This document shows positions 47,679-56,018 of a stretch of DNA of 64,000 bases, in pieces; position 1 is the stretch's first letter, and every line of letters starts with the position of its first letter. The notes beneath the pieces are model-generated. The model was given only the letters and a program-made list of their open reading frames with translations, was not told the origin of the DNA and did no database searches. The stretch spans positions 124,001 through 188,000 of the forward strand of contig NZ_QLMH01000002.1 in the NCBI RefSeq assembly GCF_003259935.1. Direction: 5' to 3'. The stretch is from Paranoxybacillus vitaminiphilus. Lineage in GTDB: Bacteria > Bacillota > Bacilli > Bacillales > Anoxybacillaceae. The position numbers were made by a program, and so were the translations under genes.

Positions 47679-47814
47679 TCTCGCTTTTTCCCCCTAAAAA
47701 ACTTGTCGAATCACTGATTCTATTGTAGCAAAATCTGTCGGGCGTTTTCATGTATAAGTATACATAAAAATGGGCAACCCTTAGCATGATAAGCATTCTC
47801 AATGGACTTTTCTA

Positions 47815-47843
47815 TTGAAAAGTTATTGGAACAGTTTTATTAT
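47815..47843 (+). promoter_or_regulatory. ferredoxin gene promoter
   Basis: TTGAAA (47815-47820), 17 bp, TATTAT (47838-47843), about 90 bp before the ferredoxin start. Confidence 0.65.
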
Positions 47844-47911
47844 TATACTATGAGGAATACGTTTCCAACTTACATATCCTCGTTAGCAGGATCTATTAAC
47901 TAATACCGTAA

Positions 47912-48184
<273 letters not shown>

Positions 48185-48191
48185 GAAGAAA

Positions 48192-48287
48192 AAAGGGCTG
48201 ACTCATAAGTGTGTAACCTCACGTTCCTTTCACAATGTATATTATTGTGTTGTGGGGTTGACACTTTGCTTTCGGGTCAGCCTCTTT
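48192..48287. repeat. interspersed hairpin repeat, copy I (after fer)
   Basis: AGGGCTGAC / GTCAGCCTCT outer arms, AAGTGTGTAACC / GGTTGACACTT second arms, and CACAATGTATATTATTGTG at the centre. It starts 8 bp after the ferredoxin stop and ends in TCTTTAT, so it can serve as its terminator. Confidence 0.82.
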
Positions 48288-48456
48288 ATCATTATACAGC
48301 TATCTGCCGTTTCCCTGCATCGAACAGTGCCACAAGTTTTTACCCGCCTCTTGTTGGATAAAATCTTGAATGAAAGAGTTTCTTGTCAATTGTTGCTACT
48401 CGTTCTCTCATATTCTATAATAAAAGCATACATACCTATTAAGGAGGAAATTGTCG

Positions 48457-48957
48457 ATGGCTTTTGAAAACAAAATAGTAGAAGCATTTATTGAAATTCC
48501 TACTGGCAGTCAAAACAAGTATGAGTTTGACAAAGAGCGCGGCATTTTTAAATTAGACCGTGTCCTGTTCTCGCCAATGTTTTATCCGGCTGAGTACGGC
48601 TACTTACAAAATACGCTTGCGCTAGATGGCGATCCGCTTGACATTTTAGTTATTGTGACAAATCCTACATTCCCTGGCTGCGTTATCGATACGCGCGTCA
48701 TCGGCTACTTAAATATGATCGACGGCGGCGAAGAAGATGCAAAATTAATCGGTGTTCCAGTGGAAGACCCACGCTTCGATGAAATTCGCAGCATCGAAGA
48801 CTTACCACAACATAAATTAAAAGAAATCGCGCACTTCTTCGAGCGCTATAAAGACCTTGAAGGCAAGAAAACAGAAATCGGCACATGGGAAGGTCCAGAA
48901 GCGGCTGCTAAATTAATTGATGAGTGTATCGCCCGCTATAACGCACAAAAGAAATAA
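48457..48957 (+). CDS. ppa: inorganic pyrophosphatase (family I)
   Basis: Hydrolyses pyrophosphate. The 166 residues from MAFENKIVEAFIEIPTGSQN match the B. stearothermophilus enzyme. The metal-binding signature DGDPLDILV is present, as are YPAEYGYLQ, DPRFDEIRSIEDLP and HFFERYKDLE. An upstream in-frame TTG at 48451 overlaps the spacing of the GGAGG, so the ATG at 48457 (9 bp away) is chosen. Confidence 0.97.
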   Translation: MAFENKIVEAFIEIPTGSQNKYEFDKERGIFKLDRVLFSPMFYPAEYGYLQNTLALDGDPLDILVIVTNPTFPGCVIDTRVIGYLNMIDGGEEDAKLIGVPVEDPRFDEIRSIEDLPQHKLKEIAHFFERYKDLEGKKTEIGTWEGPEAAAKLIDECIARYNAQKK

Positions 48958-48966
48958 TAAGCTGAT

Positions 48967-49070
48967 AAAAAGGGGTTGACCTATAAAAGTGTCTGACCTC
49001 ATGTCCATTTCACAATGTATATTATATTGTGTAATGTGGTCTGACACTTTGCTTCAGGTCGCCTCTTTTG
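48967..49070. repeat. interspersed hairpin repeat, copy J (after ppa, best example)
   Basis: AAAAAGGGGTTGACC at the left and GGTCGCCTCTTTTG at the right are the outer arms. AAAGTGTCTGACC pairs perfectly with GGTCTGACACTTT, and CACAATGTATATTATATTGTG forms the centre. This is the clearest member of a family found about eleven times in the window. It begins 10 bp after the ppa stop and has A- and T-runs at its ends, as expected of a bidirectional terminator. Confidence 0.85.
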
Positions 49071-49139
49071 TTTTCATACAGCAATTTCCGAACATTTAAG
49101 ATAAAAACGCTTACATTTGTATGACTTCTTCTCAGCTCA

Positions 49140-49168
49140 TTGACAGCCTTTTTTTCGTATGATAAATT
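49140..49168 (+). promoter_or_regulatory. candidate serA promoter
   Basis: TTGACA (49140-49145), 17 bp, TAAATT (49163-49168). It would start transcription near 49175, downstream of the first in-frame start, and so supports the GTG at 49213. Confidence 0.5.
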
Positions 49169-49212
49169 ATCAGAAATTTAAAAAATATACATTTAAGAAA
49201 GGAGTTATCACC

Positions 49213-50787
49213 GTGTTCCGGATTTTAGTATCTGATTCCATCAGCGAAGAAGGATTAGCCCCTCTATTAAACGCAGAACATATTGAAGTCGTGCAAAAAA
49301 AAGTTGCTGAAGTGGAAGAATCTCTTGATCAGTTTGATGCCTTGCTTGTACGAAGCGCGACAAAAGTAACAGAAGAGCTGCTGGCTAAAATGAAAAACTT
49401 AAAAATCGTCGGCCGGGCTGGAGTCGGTGTTGACAACATTGACGTAGATGCGGCAACAAAATATGGAGTCGTTGTCATCAATGCTCCTAACGGCAATACG
49501 ATTTCCACGGCAGAGCATACATTTGCGATGATTGCTGCGCTTGTGCGCCATATTCCCCAAGCACATGTTTCCGTGAAGTCACGGGAATGGAATCGTTCCG
49601 CATTTGTCGGCAGCGAATTATACGGAAAACATTTAGGAATTATCGGCTTTGGCCGAATCGGTTCGGAAGTAGCAAAACGCGCGCGTGCTTTTGGAATGAA
49701 AGTTCATGTATATGATCCGTTTTTAACAAAAGCAAGAGCGGAAAAAATCGGAGTAGAGCCTTGCACGCTCGATGAATTGTTATCCGTTTCCGATATTATT
49801 ACGGTACATACCCCTTTAACAAAAGAAACAAAAGGATTGCTGGGCCCGAAAAATTTAGCAAAAACAAAAAAAGGCGTTTACCTTGTGAACTGTGCACGCG
49901 GCGGCATTATTGACGAGCAGGCGTTAGCAGAGTTCCTTAAAAGCGGTCATGTTGCCGGTGCTGCTCTTGACGTATTCGAGCAAGAACCGCCTGGTGACCA
50001 TCCGCTTCTTGCGTTTGATAATGTCATTGTTACACCGCACCTGGGGGCGTCAACGATCGAGGCTCAATTAAATGTGGCCACTCAAGTGGCAGAAGAAGTA
50101 TTGAAATTTTTAGAAGGAAAACCAGTTACGTCCTCTATTAATCTGCCAACATTATCAAAAGAGGTTTATGAAAAGATTCAATCATTCTATAATTTAGCGA
50201 AAAAAATGGGTACGGTCGCTTCACAATACATGGTCGAGCCTGTGCAGGAAATCGCCATTACTTACTCTGGAACCGTTGCCGATTTGGAAACAACCTTTAT
50301 TACACGCAGCTTGCTTGCCGGCTTTTTAAAACCGCGCGTTGCTTCGACCGTAAATGAAGTAAACGCGGCGATGATCGCCAAAGAGCGCGGTATCATCTTT
50401 GGTGAAAAATTCTCGACGAACTCTGAAGGCTATGCGAACTCGATTTCCTTAACCGTTTATGGAGAAAAGCAAACATTTACGATTAAAGGCACACATATTC
50501 CAAATTATGGGGACCGCATCGTCCATTTTAACGGTTTTGCGATTGATTTTGCTCCAGAAGGTCATCTTTTATACATTCAACATCAAGATAAACCGGGGAT
50601 GATTGGACAAGTTGGAAAAATTTTGGGTGATCATCAAGTGAACATTGCAACCATGCAGGTAGGACGTCAAGCTGCCGGCGGAAAAGCAATCATGATGCTG
50701 TCGCTTGATAAGCCATTAGACGATTCGATCGTTGAAAAACTGTCCGAAGTTGCAGATATTGAGGTAGTGAAAAAGATCGAAGTATAA
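49213..50787 (+). CDS. serA: D-3-phosphoglycerate dehydrogenase
   Basis: First serine step, oxidising 3-phosphoglycerate. From GTG at 49213 (AAAGGAG 8 bp before) it has 524 residues: the catalytic domain, NAD-binding domain (LGIIGFGRIGSEVAKRA), VNCARGGIIDEQAL with the substrate Arg region, VTPHLGAST with the catalytic His, an intervening ASB domain, and a C-terminal ACT domain (LLYIQHQDKPGMIGQVGKIL), the usual serine-sensing part. The frame begins at 49159, before the likely transcription start. Confidence 0.96.
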   Translation: MFRILVSDSISEEGLAPLLNAEHIEVVQKKVAEVEESLDQFDALLVRSATKVTEELLAKMKNLKIVGRAGVGVDNIDVDAATKYGVVVINAPNGNTISTAEHTFAMIAALVRHIPQAHVSVKSREWNRSAFVGSELYGKHLGIIGFGRIGSEVAKRARAFGMKVHVYDPFLTKARAEKIGVEPCTLDELLSVSDIITVHTPLTKETKGLLGPKNLAKTKKGVYLVNCARGGIIDEQALAEFLKSGHVAGAALDVFEQEPPGDHPLLAFDNVIVTPHLGASTIEAQLNVATQVAEEVLKFLEGKPVTSSINLPTLSKEVYEKIQSFYNLAKKMGTVASQYMVEPVQEIAITYSGTVADLETTFITRSLLAGFLKPRVASTVNEVNAAMIAKERGIIFGEKFSTNSEGYANSISLTVYGEKQTFTIKGTHIPNYGDRIVHFNGFAIDFAPEGHLLYIQHQDKPGMIGQVGKILGDHQVNIATMQVGRQAAGGKAIMMLSLDKPLDDSIVEKLSEVADIEVVKKIEV

Positions 50788-50915
50788 ACGAAATTGAACT
50801 AGAATGATAGAAAAAGAAGCGGTAGACCATTCTAATGGATCCACTTCATGAAAGGAAAATGTTAAACGGCAAGTAAGCAATATATTTAACACAAAAAACA
50901 ATATAAATCATAAAG

Positions 50916-50949
50916 AAAAACGCTCGGATTTTTCATTCCGAGCGTTTTT
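50916..50949 (+). terminator. terminator of serA (bidirectional)
   Basis: AAAAACGCTCGGA / TCCGAGCGTTTTT perfect stem with an 8-base loop and T-run. It lies between serA and the convergent monooxygenase gene. Confidence 0.9.
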
Positions 50950-51002
50950 CATACTGCTAAACTTACATTCTAAAAAAGCTCCAAAATACGTTTTTAGGGG
51001 AT

Positions 51003-51332
51003 TTATTTCTCAAAGAAATTATCACGTTCTACCTTACAGACTCTCAATCCGAATCGTTTGTACCATTCTGTTTTTCCCTTTTCTTGTGCAACTTTATGCA
51101 TTGCGTTATCTTTCCAATTCTGAATGGCTTCTAAGGACTCCCAATAAGAAACTGTAATACCTATTCCGTTTTGGTCACGAACGCTTTCTACCCCTAAAAA
51201 ACCTTGTTGTTTAGAAGCTAACTCTACCATCTTATCCGCCATTTTTTCGTATCCATTATCTCCTTCTGTCCGCTCAGATGTAAAAATGACAGCATAATAA
51301 GGCGGTTGTGGAGTTTTTGCAATTGTACTCAT
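51003..51332 (-). CDS. antibiotic biosynthesis monooxygenase (ABM) domain protein
   Basis: 109 residues with the ABM fold pattern: YYAVIFTSERTEGDNGYEKM, then QGFLGVESVRDQNGIGITVS YWESLEAIQNWK and WYKRFGLRV. Members include small oxygenases and heme-degrading enzymes, but many have no known reaction. The frame stays open to 51452, but that part is encoded by the adjacent 122-bp repeat; CGAGGTAACT precedes the ATG at 51332. Confidence 0.85.
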   Translation of the reverse strand: MSTIAKTPQPPYYAVIFTSERTEGDNGYEKMADKMVELASKQQGFLGVESVRDQNGIGITVSYWESLEAIQNWKDNAMHKVAQEKGKTEWYKRFGLRVCKVERDNFFEK

Positions 51333-51345
51333 AGTTACCTCGGTT

Positions 51346-51728
51346 CTTCCGCTTTTCTTTTTGTCTAGCTTCGACGCCTTGCTCTTTGTGCCAAATAACC
51401 TTCCCCCTTGAAGTGTCAAGCACTTCTGCGGGTGAAGAACATTTGGCTTCAAGAGCTAATCGCGGCGCTTCCGCTTTTCTTTTTGTCTAGCTCCAGCGCC
51501 TTGCTCTTTGTGCCAAATAACCTTCCCCCTTGAAGTGTCAAGCACTTCTGCGGGTGAAGAACATTTGGCTTCAAGAGCTAATCGCGGCGCTTCCGCTTTT
51601 CTTTTTGTCTAGCTCCAGCGCCTTGCTCTTTGTGCCAAATAACCTTCCCCCTTGAAGTGTCAAGCACTTCTGCGGGTGAAGAACATTTGGCTTCAAGAGC
51701 TAATCGCGGCGCTTCCGCTTTTCTTTTT
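51346..51728. repeat. tandem array of three 122-bp palindromic units plus a partial fourth
   Basis: Units start at 51346, 51468 and 51590 with exact 122-bp spacing. A 16-17 bp fragment of a fourth starts at 51712. Units two and three are identical where compared; unit one differs at TCTAGCTTCGACGCC versus TCTAGCTCCAGCGCC. Each folds on itself: GCGCC/GGCGC, GCTCTT/AAGAGC, CCAAAT/ATTTGG and GAAGTG/CACTTC around TCAAG. It fills the whole gap between the two flanking genes. TCTAGCTCCAGCGCC resembles a repeat I recall as common in Bacillus intergenic DNA. Confidence 0.95.
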
Positions 51729-52539
51729 ACCCAAGAGGGACTGCTTTTCGTTCTCCTTTTTCAAACGTCATAATTTCTGTATAGCCAACACTTCTTGCCA
51801 GTTCGATCGCTTTGTCATAATCCGCTCCTACATGCTCCGGAACATGGGCATCAGACGATAATACGATCGGCACCCCTCTGTCAAAGCACATTTGCAATAG
51901 TCTCTTATCTGGATACAATTCACCAATTGGTTTTCGCAGTCCTGCCGTGCTGATTTCAACACACGTTTTTGAGTTCGCCAGCGCCGCAGCGGCCCGTTCG
52001 TACTGCTCCAGTAAAAATTCCTCATCTTGCGGAATGTATTTAAAAATTTTTACTAAATCTAAATGACCGATAATATCAAATAAATTCGATTCAGCCAATG
52101 TTACAACTTGATCAAAATATTTGCGGTATGTATCGTATAAATCTCGCCGTTCCCACTCTTTTCGGTATTCTGCCAAGTCAATTCCAAAGTCATCCACCCA
52201 ATGAATGGAACCGATAACATAGTCAAATTCATATGATTTAATAAACTCTTCCATTTCTTTATGCTTGCCAGGCGTATAATCCATTTCAATCGACATTTTC
52301 ACATCAATTCCCGCATCCCACGCCTCATGAAATAGCTTAACGTAATCGTCCATATCATAATATCTTCGTTCATCGACCCACGGATTTGACAAAATATTTT
52401 TCGTTTGATAAAAATGATAGGCATGTTCAGAAATACCAAAATGCTGAATTCCCTTTCGCTCTGCTTCATCCGTAAACCGTTTCAAATAATCAAGCGTTAA
52501 TGTTCCTCGTTCTAAATGATTGTGGTAATCCGTTAACAT
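51727..52539 (-). CDS. PHP-domain phosphatase, histidinol-phosphatase-like
   Basis: 270 residues from MLTDYHNHLERGTL, where HNH is the first metal motif of the PHP domain. GISEHAYHF, SIEMDY, DYVIGSIHWVDD, DIIGHLDLVKIF and LSSDAHVPEHVG complete the trinuclear metal site. This pattern is that of HisK-type histidinol-phosphatases, but no other his genes except hisC are nearby, so the substrate is uncertain. AGGAGG precedes the ATG at 52539. The last codon abuts the 122-bp array. Confidence 0.88.
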   Translation of the reverse strand: MLTDYHNHLERGTLTLDYLKRFTDEAERKGIQHFGISEHAYHFYQTKNILSNPWVDERRYYDMDDYVKLFHEAWDAGIDVKMSIEMDYTPGKHKEMEEFIKSYEFDYVIGSIHWVDDFGIDLAEYRKEWERRDLYDTYRKYFDQVVTLAESNLFDIIGHLDLVKIFKYIPQDEEFLLEQYERAAAALANSKTCVEISTAGLRKPIGELYPDKRLLQMCFDRGVPIVLSSDAHVPEHVGADYDKAIELARSVGYTEIMTFEKGERKAVPLG

Positions 52540-52627
52540 ATCAGTGCCTCCTACTATACTGTAATTTTCCTTATTATATCCTACTTTTTCATAAGAGGAC
52601 AATGAGGTTAACGAATTTTCTAAATTT

Positions 52628-52714
52628 TTAATGGGTCATGCCGACTAAAAACAATAAACGGATACACACCGCCATACCCGCTACAACAAGCAAACGCTTC
52701 ATAATGTCTTCCAT
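52628..52714 (-). CDS. possible 28-residue membrane peptide
   Basis: ATG preceded by GAAGGGAGG (8-9 bp), then MEDIMKRLLVVAGMAVCIRL LFLVGMTH and a stop. The peptide is one hydrophobic helix with a charged N-terminus, the layout of many Bacillus mini-membrane proteins. No family was recognised; the ribosome-binding site is the main support. Confidence 0.45.
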   Translation of the reverse strand: MEDIMKRLLVVAGMAVCIRLLFLVGMTH

Positions 52715-52808
52715 CCGTCTTCCCTCCTTCTGTCTTTTTCACCATATATGTCTTATGTGAAAAACAAAATAATTAGAACATATCAAGTCGAATTTTTACA
52801 ATTTCTTA

Positions 52809-52882
52809 AGCAAAGCATCAGACCCCACAACCGAAATATATCGTACATAGCGTTAGGTCATGAGGTCAGACGCTTTTCGGTC
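52809..52882. repeat. interspersed hairpin repeat, copy K (after rsiX)
   Basis: CAAAGCATCAGACCCC on the left and TGAGGTCAGACGCTTTTCGG on the right, with AAATATATCGTACATAGCG between. It ends about 10 bp from the rsiX stop. Confidence 0.75.
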
Positions 52883-52892
52883 ATCTCCTTAA

Positions 52893-54026
52893 TTAATTTA
52901 ACGGCATTGGATTAGGTGCCAATGGAACGCCAATTTTTATATTAAACGTATAAGGCCCAATTTGCTTCACATTTCCACCTGTAAACATGACCGACTTAAA
53001 TCCAAACTCTTTCGCTGTAAGCAAAATCGCTTCAAGCATCCAAAGAACTTCCGGGATATTCTCAAGCTGTGACGTGTTTGAAAATTGAACAGTCACTTCA
53101 TCTCCATTCACGCGAACCGCCTCGATTTTAACGTTTTTCGGAATCGCCGGTTGAAGCAGCGAATCTGCCGGATCATCCATTTTATCTAATGCGGATTGTA
53201 TATCAGCAAACGACTCAGTCGTTGGTGTTAAAAAAACCGGGTGAGCTGCATCGAGCTGATACAGAAAATAGCCTCGTTTTGTTTGATCAACCGTTAATGA
53301 ATCGAGCCTGCCGGTATGTGAAAGTTGAATTCCCTTTTTGCCATCCGTAGAAAAAACAACTTCTTTTATTCCCTTCCAACGAAACGTTTCTTCAATGCTG
53401 TCCAAAAACATCACTTCGCCAGCTGTTCCGCTTCTAAACACAGAATGATCACCTGGTATGCGAACGGTTAATCGTCCGTTTTCATTGGACTGGACAATGG
53501 TCAGCGGGTCTAACAAACTTTCCGATAAGCCCCACTCAGCTTCTTTTAAAACGGTTTTTGCTTGTTCAAACTGTTCACTATAAGACTTTTTATCCTTATC
53601 AACCAATATGCTTACAGGAATGACATGTTGCGCATGTAGATCTGGGATGCCAAACACGACAACATTTTGCTCTTGCCAGCTTGTGCTGCTGACAACCCGC
53701 GATGGAATGACTGCCGATTGTTCGCTAACGGCTTTCTCTTCCTGTTCGCTTGCCGGCATTTCCATCACAATCGCACGTTTCTCTGCGTTTTCGCCCGCTT
53801 TTTCTTCGACTTCATGCCTTGCAATAAACGATGAACCAAGAACGATAAAAAGAAAGAGAGCTGCTGCAGAAGCCATCGATGGAATACCCCAAGCTTTTAT
53901 CCGCTTCTTTTGTAACTTTGCCGACAAATGTTCATAGACGGCTTCTTTTGAACGTTCATCGGCAATATGAGGCATTTGCTGTAATAGCTGTTCCATTTGC
54001 TTCTCATTCCACTCGAATCTTCTCAC
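52893..54026 (-). CDS. rsiX: anti-sigma factor RsiX
   Basis: 377-residue membrane-anchored inhibitor of SigX. The N-terminal ~45 residues are cytoplasmic (FEWNEKQMEQLLQQMPHIAD) and end in one transmembrane helix (IPSMASAAALFLFIVLGSSF). The large extracytoplasmic part contains a GerMN-like domain toward the C-terminus (RVNGDEVTVQFSNTS; IPEVLWMLEAILLTAKEFGF). GTG start after GGGAGGAA, overlapping the sigX 3' end by 23 bp, as expected for a sigma/anti-sigma pair. Confidence 0.92.
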   Translation of the reverse strand: MRRFEWNEKQMEQLLQQMPHIADERSKEAVYEHLSAKLQKKRIKAWGIPSMASAAALFLFIVLGSSFIARHEVEEKAGENAEKRAIVMEMPASEQEEKAVSEQSAVIPSRVVSSTSWQEQNVVVFGIPDLHAQHVIPVSILVDKDKKSYSEQFEQAKTVLKEAEWGLSESLLDPLTIVQSNENGRLTVRIPGDHSVFRSGTAGEVMFLDSIEETFRWKGIKEVVFSTDGKKGIQLSHTGRLDSLTVDQTKRGYFLYQLDAAHPVFLTPTTESFADIQSALDKMDDPADSLLQPAIPKNVKIEAVRVNGDEVTVQFSNTSQLENIPEVLWMLEAILLTAKEFGFKSVMFTGGNVKQIGPYTFNIKIGVPLAPNPMPLN

Positions 54027-54552
54027 GGCGCATTCCTCCCTTCGCTGCTTCTGCTTCCATCTCTGCCTTTAGCAATTTTAATGCACGATGCTGCGTTGTT
54101 TTCACTTTGCTCTCCGTCCATCCGAGCGCTTCAGCTGTTTCGGCAATCGACAGCGATTGAATGAAGCGCAATACAATGACTAAACGCTGATCTATTGTGC
54201 ATTTATCTAAACAGCGATACATCAGCTGTACATCTTCATTTTGAATCGCAATTTCCTCCGGCAAGGGGGCAGGATCCTGCAGTTGGCGTGTTCCCCAGTC
54301 AAACTTTTCAATGATTCTTGCCCGCCAGCTTTTTTGTTTGCGAAAAAAATCAATCGCCACATGCTTTGCAATCGAAAACAACCATGTCTTCTCGCTGCTT
54401 TTGCCTTCAAAATGCTTATAGGAGCGCAATACTTTTATATATACTTCCTGAACAAGGTCTTCCGCCTGTTCACGGTTTTTCACCATATAAAATAAAAAAT
54501 TAAAGATGTCTTGATGATATTTCTCATACAGTTCATCAAAAACGGTGTCCAT
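54004..54552 (-). CDS. sigX: ECF sigma factor SigX
   Basis: 182 residues. Region 2: DLVQEVYIKVLRSYKHFEGK, followed by SSEKTWLFSIAKHVAIDFFR. Region 4: DQRLVIVLRFIQSLSIAETA and ESKVKTTQHRALKLLK. Close to B. subtilis SigX, which controls cell-surface modification genes. The frame opens at 54588, but GGGAGGGGAG precedes the ATG at 54552. The promoter upstream matches the known SigX consensus, so the operon is probably autoregulated. Confidence 0.95.
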   Translation of the reverse strand: MDTVFDELYEKYHQDIFNFLFYMVKNREQAEDLVQEVYIKVLRSYKHFEGKSSEKTWLFSIAKHVAIDFFRKQKSWRARIIEKFDWGTRQLQDPAPLPEEIAIQNEDVQLMYRCLDKCTIDQRLVIVLRFIQSLSIAETAEALGWTESKVKTTQHRALKLLKAEMEAEAAKGGMRREKIRVE

Positions 54553-54579
54553 TCGCTCCCCTCCCGTTCTTTTATATTG

Positions 54580-54606
54580 GTCGTTCATTTACCCAGTTTT
54601 GTTACA
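54580..54606 (-). promoter_or_regulatory. SigX-type autoregulatory promoter
   Basis: TGTAAC (54606-54601), 17 bp, CGAC (54583-54580), about 28 bp before the sigX start. This fits the published B. subtilis SigX consensus of TGTAAC and CGaC at this spacing. Confidence 0.78.
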
Positions 54607-54638
54607 TACTTTTACTTTAATCTTTTTATATAAAAAAA

Positions 54639-54664
54639 GGAAGAATATCATCGTATATTCTTCC
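54639..54664 (-). terminator. terminator of the corrinoid operon
   Basis: GGAAGAATAT / ATATTCTTCC perfect stem with a 6-base loop, followed on the minus strand by TTTTTTTATATAAA, 19 bp after the cblS stop. Confidence 0.9.
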
Positions 54665-54682
54665 TTTCGTCTATTTCTTTTG

Positions 54683-55399
54683 TTAGTTTTTTAAATTGAT
54701 TAAAAAAAAGTAGTTACCGGCTGTTTCTTTAATCTCTCCTTCAGCCTCCGGGCAATAGCTTATCAGTACAGCTGTTGCCGGACCTGATGAGGCAAAGAGC
54801 GGAAGGGAACAGAAAACTTCCTGATGCGCAAAACCGTTGATCTCCATCAGCCCTTTCAGCTCATGAAAAATTCCTTTTGAACCGATCGGAACGATTTCGT
54901 AAATACCGGGTAAAGTTAATAACCGTTGAAATAACGGCAGCGGCAATACCCGCTCTTGACGCTTCACCACTTCATCGCCGACTAAAGGCTCCCCAATCAC
55001 AGCGAATTTCGCCTGCGGAGGAGTGATGCCGATGCGTTTATTTTCTTTACTGACTTTTCCAATCGCTGTAAAGCTGACAGCCGACTGAATCATCGGAATG
55101 TTCGATTCCGTACTTCCAGTAATAGGAATTGATAAATGAAGTTCCTCAAACGCTTGGTCAATCCCTTTGAGAAGCCGTTTCCATTCCTTATCACCGACAA
55201 AATTCTGTAATACAAAGGCAATCGGAACGGCACCAACGCTCATCAGTTCCATCAGGGCTACCCTTGCGCCATAATAGCTGACGATTTCATATGGAACTTT
55301 TACTACATCCGCTTCCTTTAAGCCGATACCGCCGGAACAATCTGTAGCAATCACCAGCTCTTCTTCGCTATCGAGAGGCAAAAATAAAACATCACGCAT
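54683..55399 (-). CDS. cblS: alpha-ribazole kinase CblS-like (AIR synthase/ThiL fold)
   Basis: 238 residues with an N-terminal AIR-synthase-type ATP site: IATDCSGGIGLKEADVVKVP, then YGARVALMELMSVGAVPIAF and GSTESNIPMIQSAVSFTAIG. Proteins of this type in Listeria and Geobacillus phosphorylate alpha-ribazole, giving the lower-ligand precursor used by CobS. The last place in the corrinoid operon fits that role. A ThiL-like or other AIR-family kinase is the alternative. The partner transporter CblT was not found in the window. Confidence 0.68.
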   Translation of the reverse strand: MRDVLFLPLDSEEELVIATDCSGGIGLKEADVVKVPYEIVSYYGARVALMELMSVGAVPIAFVLQNFVGDKEWKRLLKGIDQAFEELHLSIPITGSTESNIPMIQSAVSFTAIGKVSKENKRIGITPPQAKFAVIGEPLVGDEVVKRQERVLPLPLFQRLLTLPGIYEIVPIGSKGIFHELKGLMEINGFAHQEVFCSLPLFASSGPATAVLISYCPEAEGEIKETAGNYFFLINLKN

Positions 55400-55430
55400 G
55401 TGGCATCTTCCCGCTGTAATTTGTCATATT

Positions 55431-56003
55431 TTATCTCTCCTCTTTATCACGAAACACAATGGCGCTTCTTTCGTATTCGACATCTTTAACCCCTAAGCGC
55501 GCATTAATCACACGGGCAACGGCAAAAAAGTAATCGGATAGACGATTCACATACTGTAGGACAATTTCATTGATCGGTTCGGCTTTACTTAATGACACGA
55601 TGCAACGTTCCGCCCGTCTTGTTACCGTCCGCGCGACATGAATCGCCGCCGCTGCTGGCGAACCGCCCGGTAAAATAAATTTTTCAAGCGGCGGAGCCTG
55701 TTTAATATACTCATCGATTCGTTGTTCTAAAAACGTGACCATCTCGCTTGTCACTTTGTAAGGCAGTTTGTTATTGACAATCGCTAAATCACCGCCGCAA
55801 TCAAACAATTCATGTTGAATTTTTTGCAGCTCCGCATAAATATCTTGAAAGCGTTCATCAGTCAGCAGTGTCATCGCCTGACCGACAAATGAATTGACTT
55901 CATCGAGCGTCCCGTATGCCTCAACACGCAAATGATCTTTATCGACTCTTCCACCGATCATGCTCGTTTTCCCTTTGTCACCTGTCCGTGTATATAATCT
56001 CAT
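55431..56003 (-). CDS. PduO-type cob(I)alamin adenosyltransferase
   Basis: Adds the 5'-deoxyadenosyl group to reduced corrinoids using ATP. 190 residues: LYTRTGDKGKTSMIGGRVDK is the ATP-binding N-terminus; EAYGTLDEVNSFVG and FILPGGSPAAAAIHVARTVT RRAER are the other family signatures. AAGGGGGA precedes the ATG. Its product, adenosylated cobinamide or cobalamin, is what the neighbouring CobU and CobS use. Equivalent of B. subtilis YvqK. Confidence 0.94.
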   Translation of the reverse strand: MRLYTRTGDKGKTSMIGGRVDKDHLRVEAYGTLDEVNSFVGQAMTLLTDERFQDIYAELQKIQHELFDCGGDLAIVNNKLPYKVTSEMVTFLEQRIDEYIKQAPPLEKFILPGGSPAAAAIHVARTVTRRAERCIVSLSKAEPINEIVLQYVNRLSDYFFAVARVINARLGVKDVEYERSAIVFRDKEER

Positions 56004-56018
56004 TTTCCAATCCCCCTT

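Noticed and set aside
51346-51728. CRISPR-like array
   Set aside because: The 122-bp units are directly adjacent with no variable spacers and no cas genes nearby; it is a plain tandem repeat.
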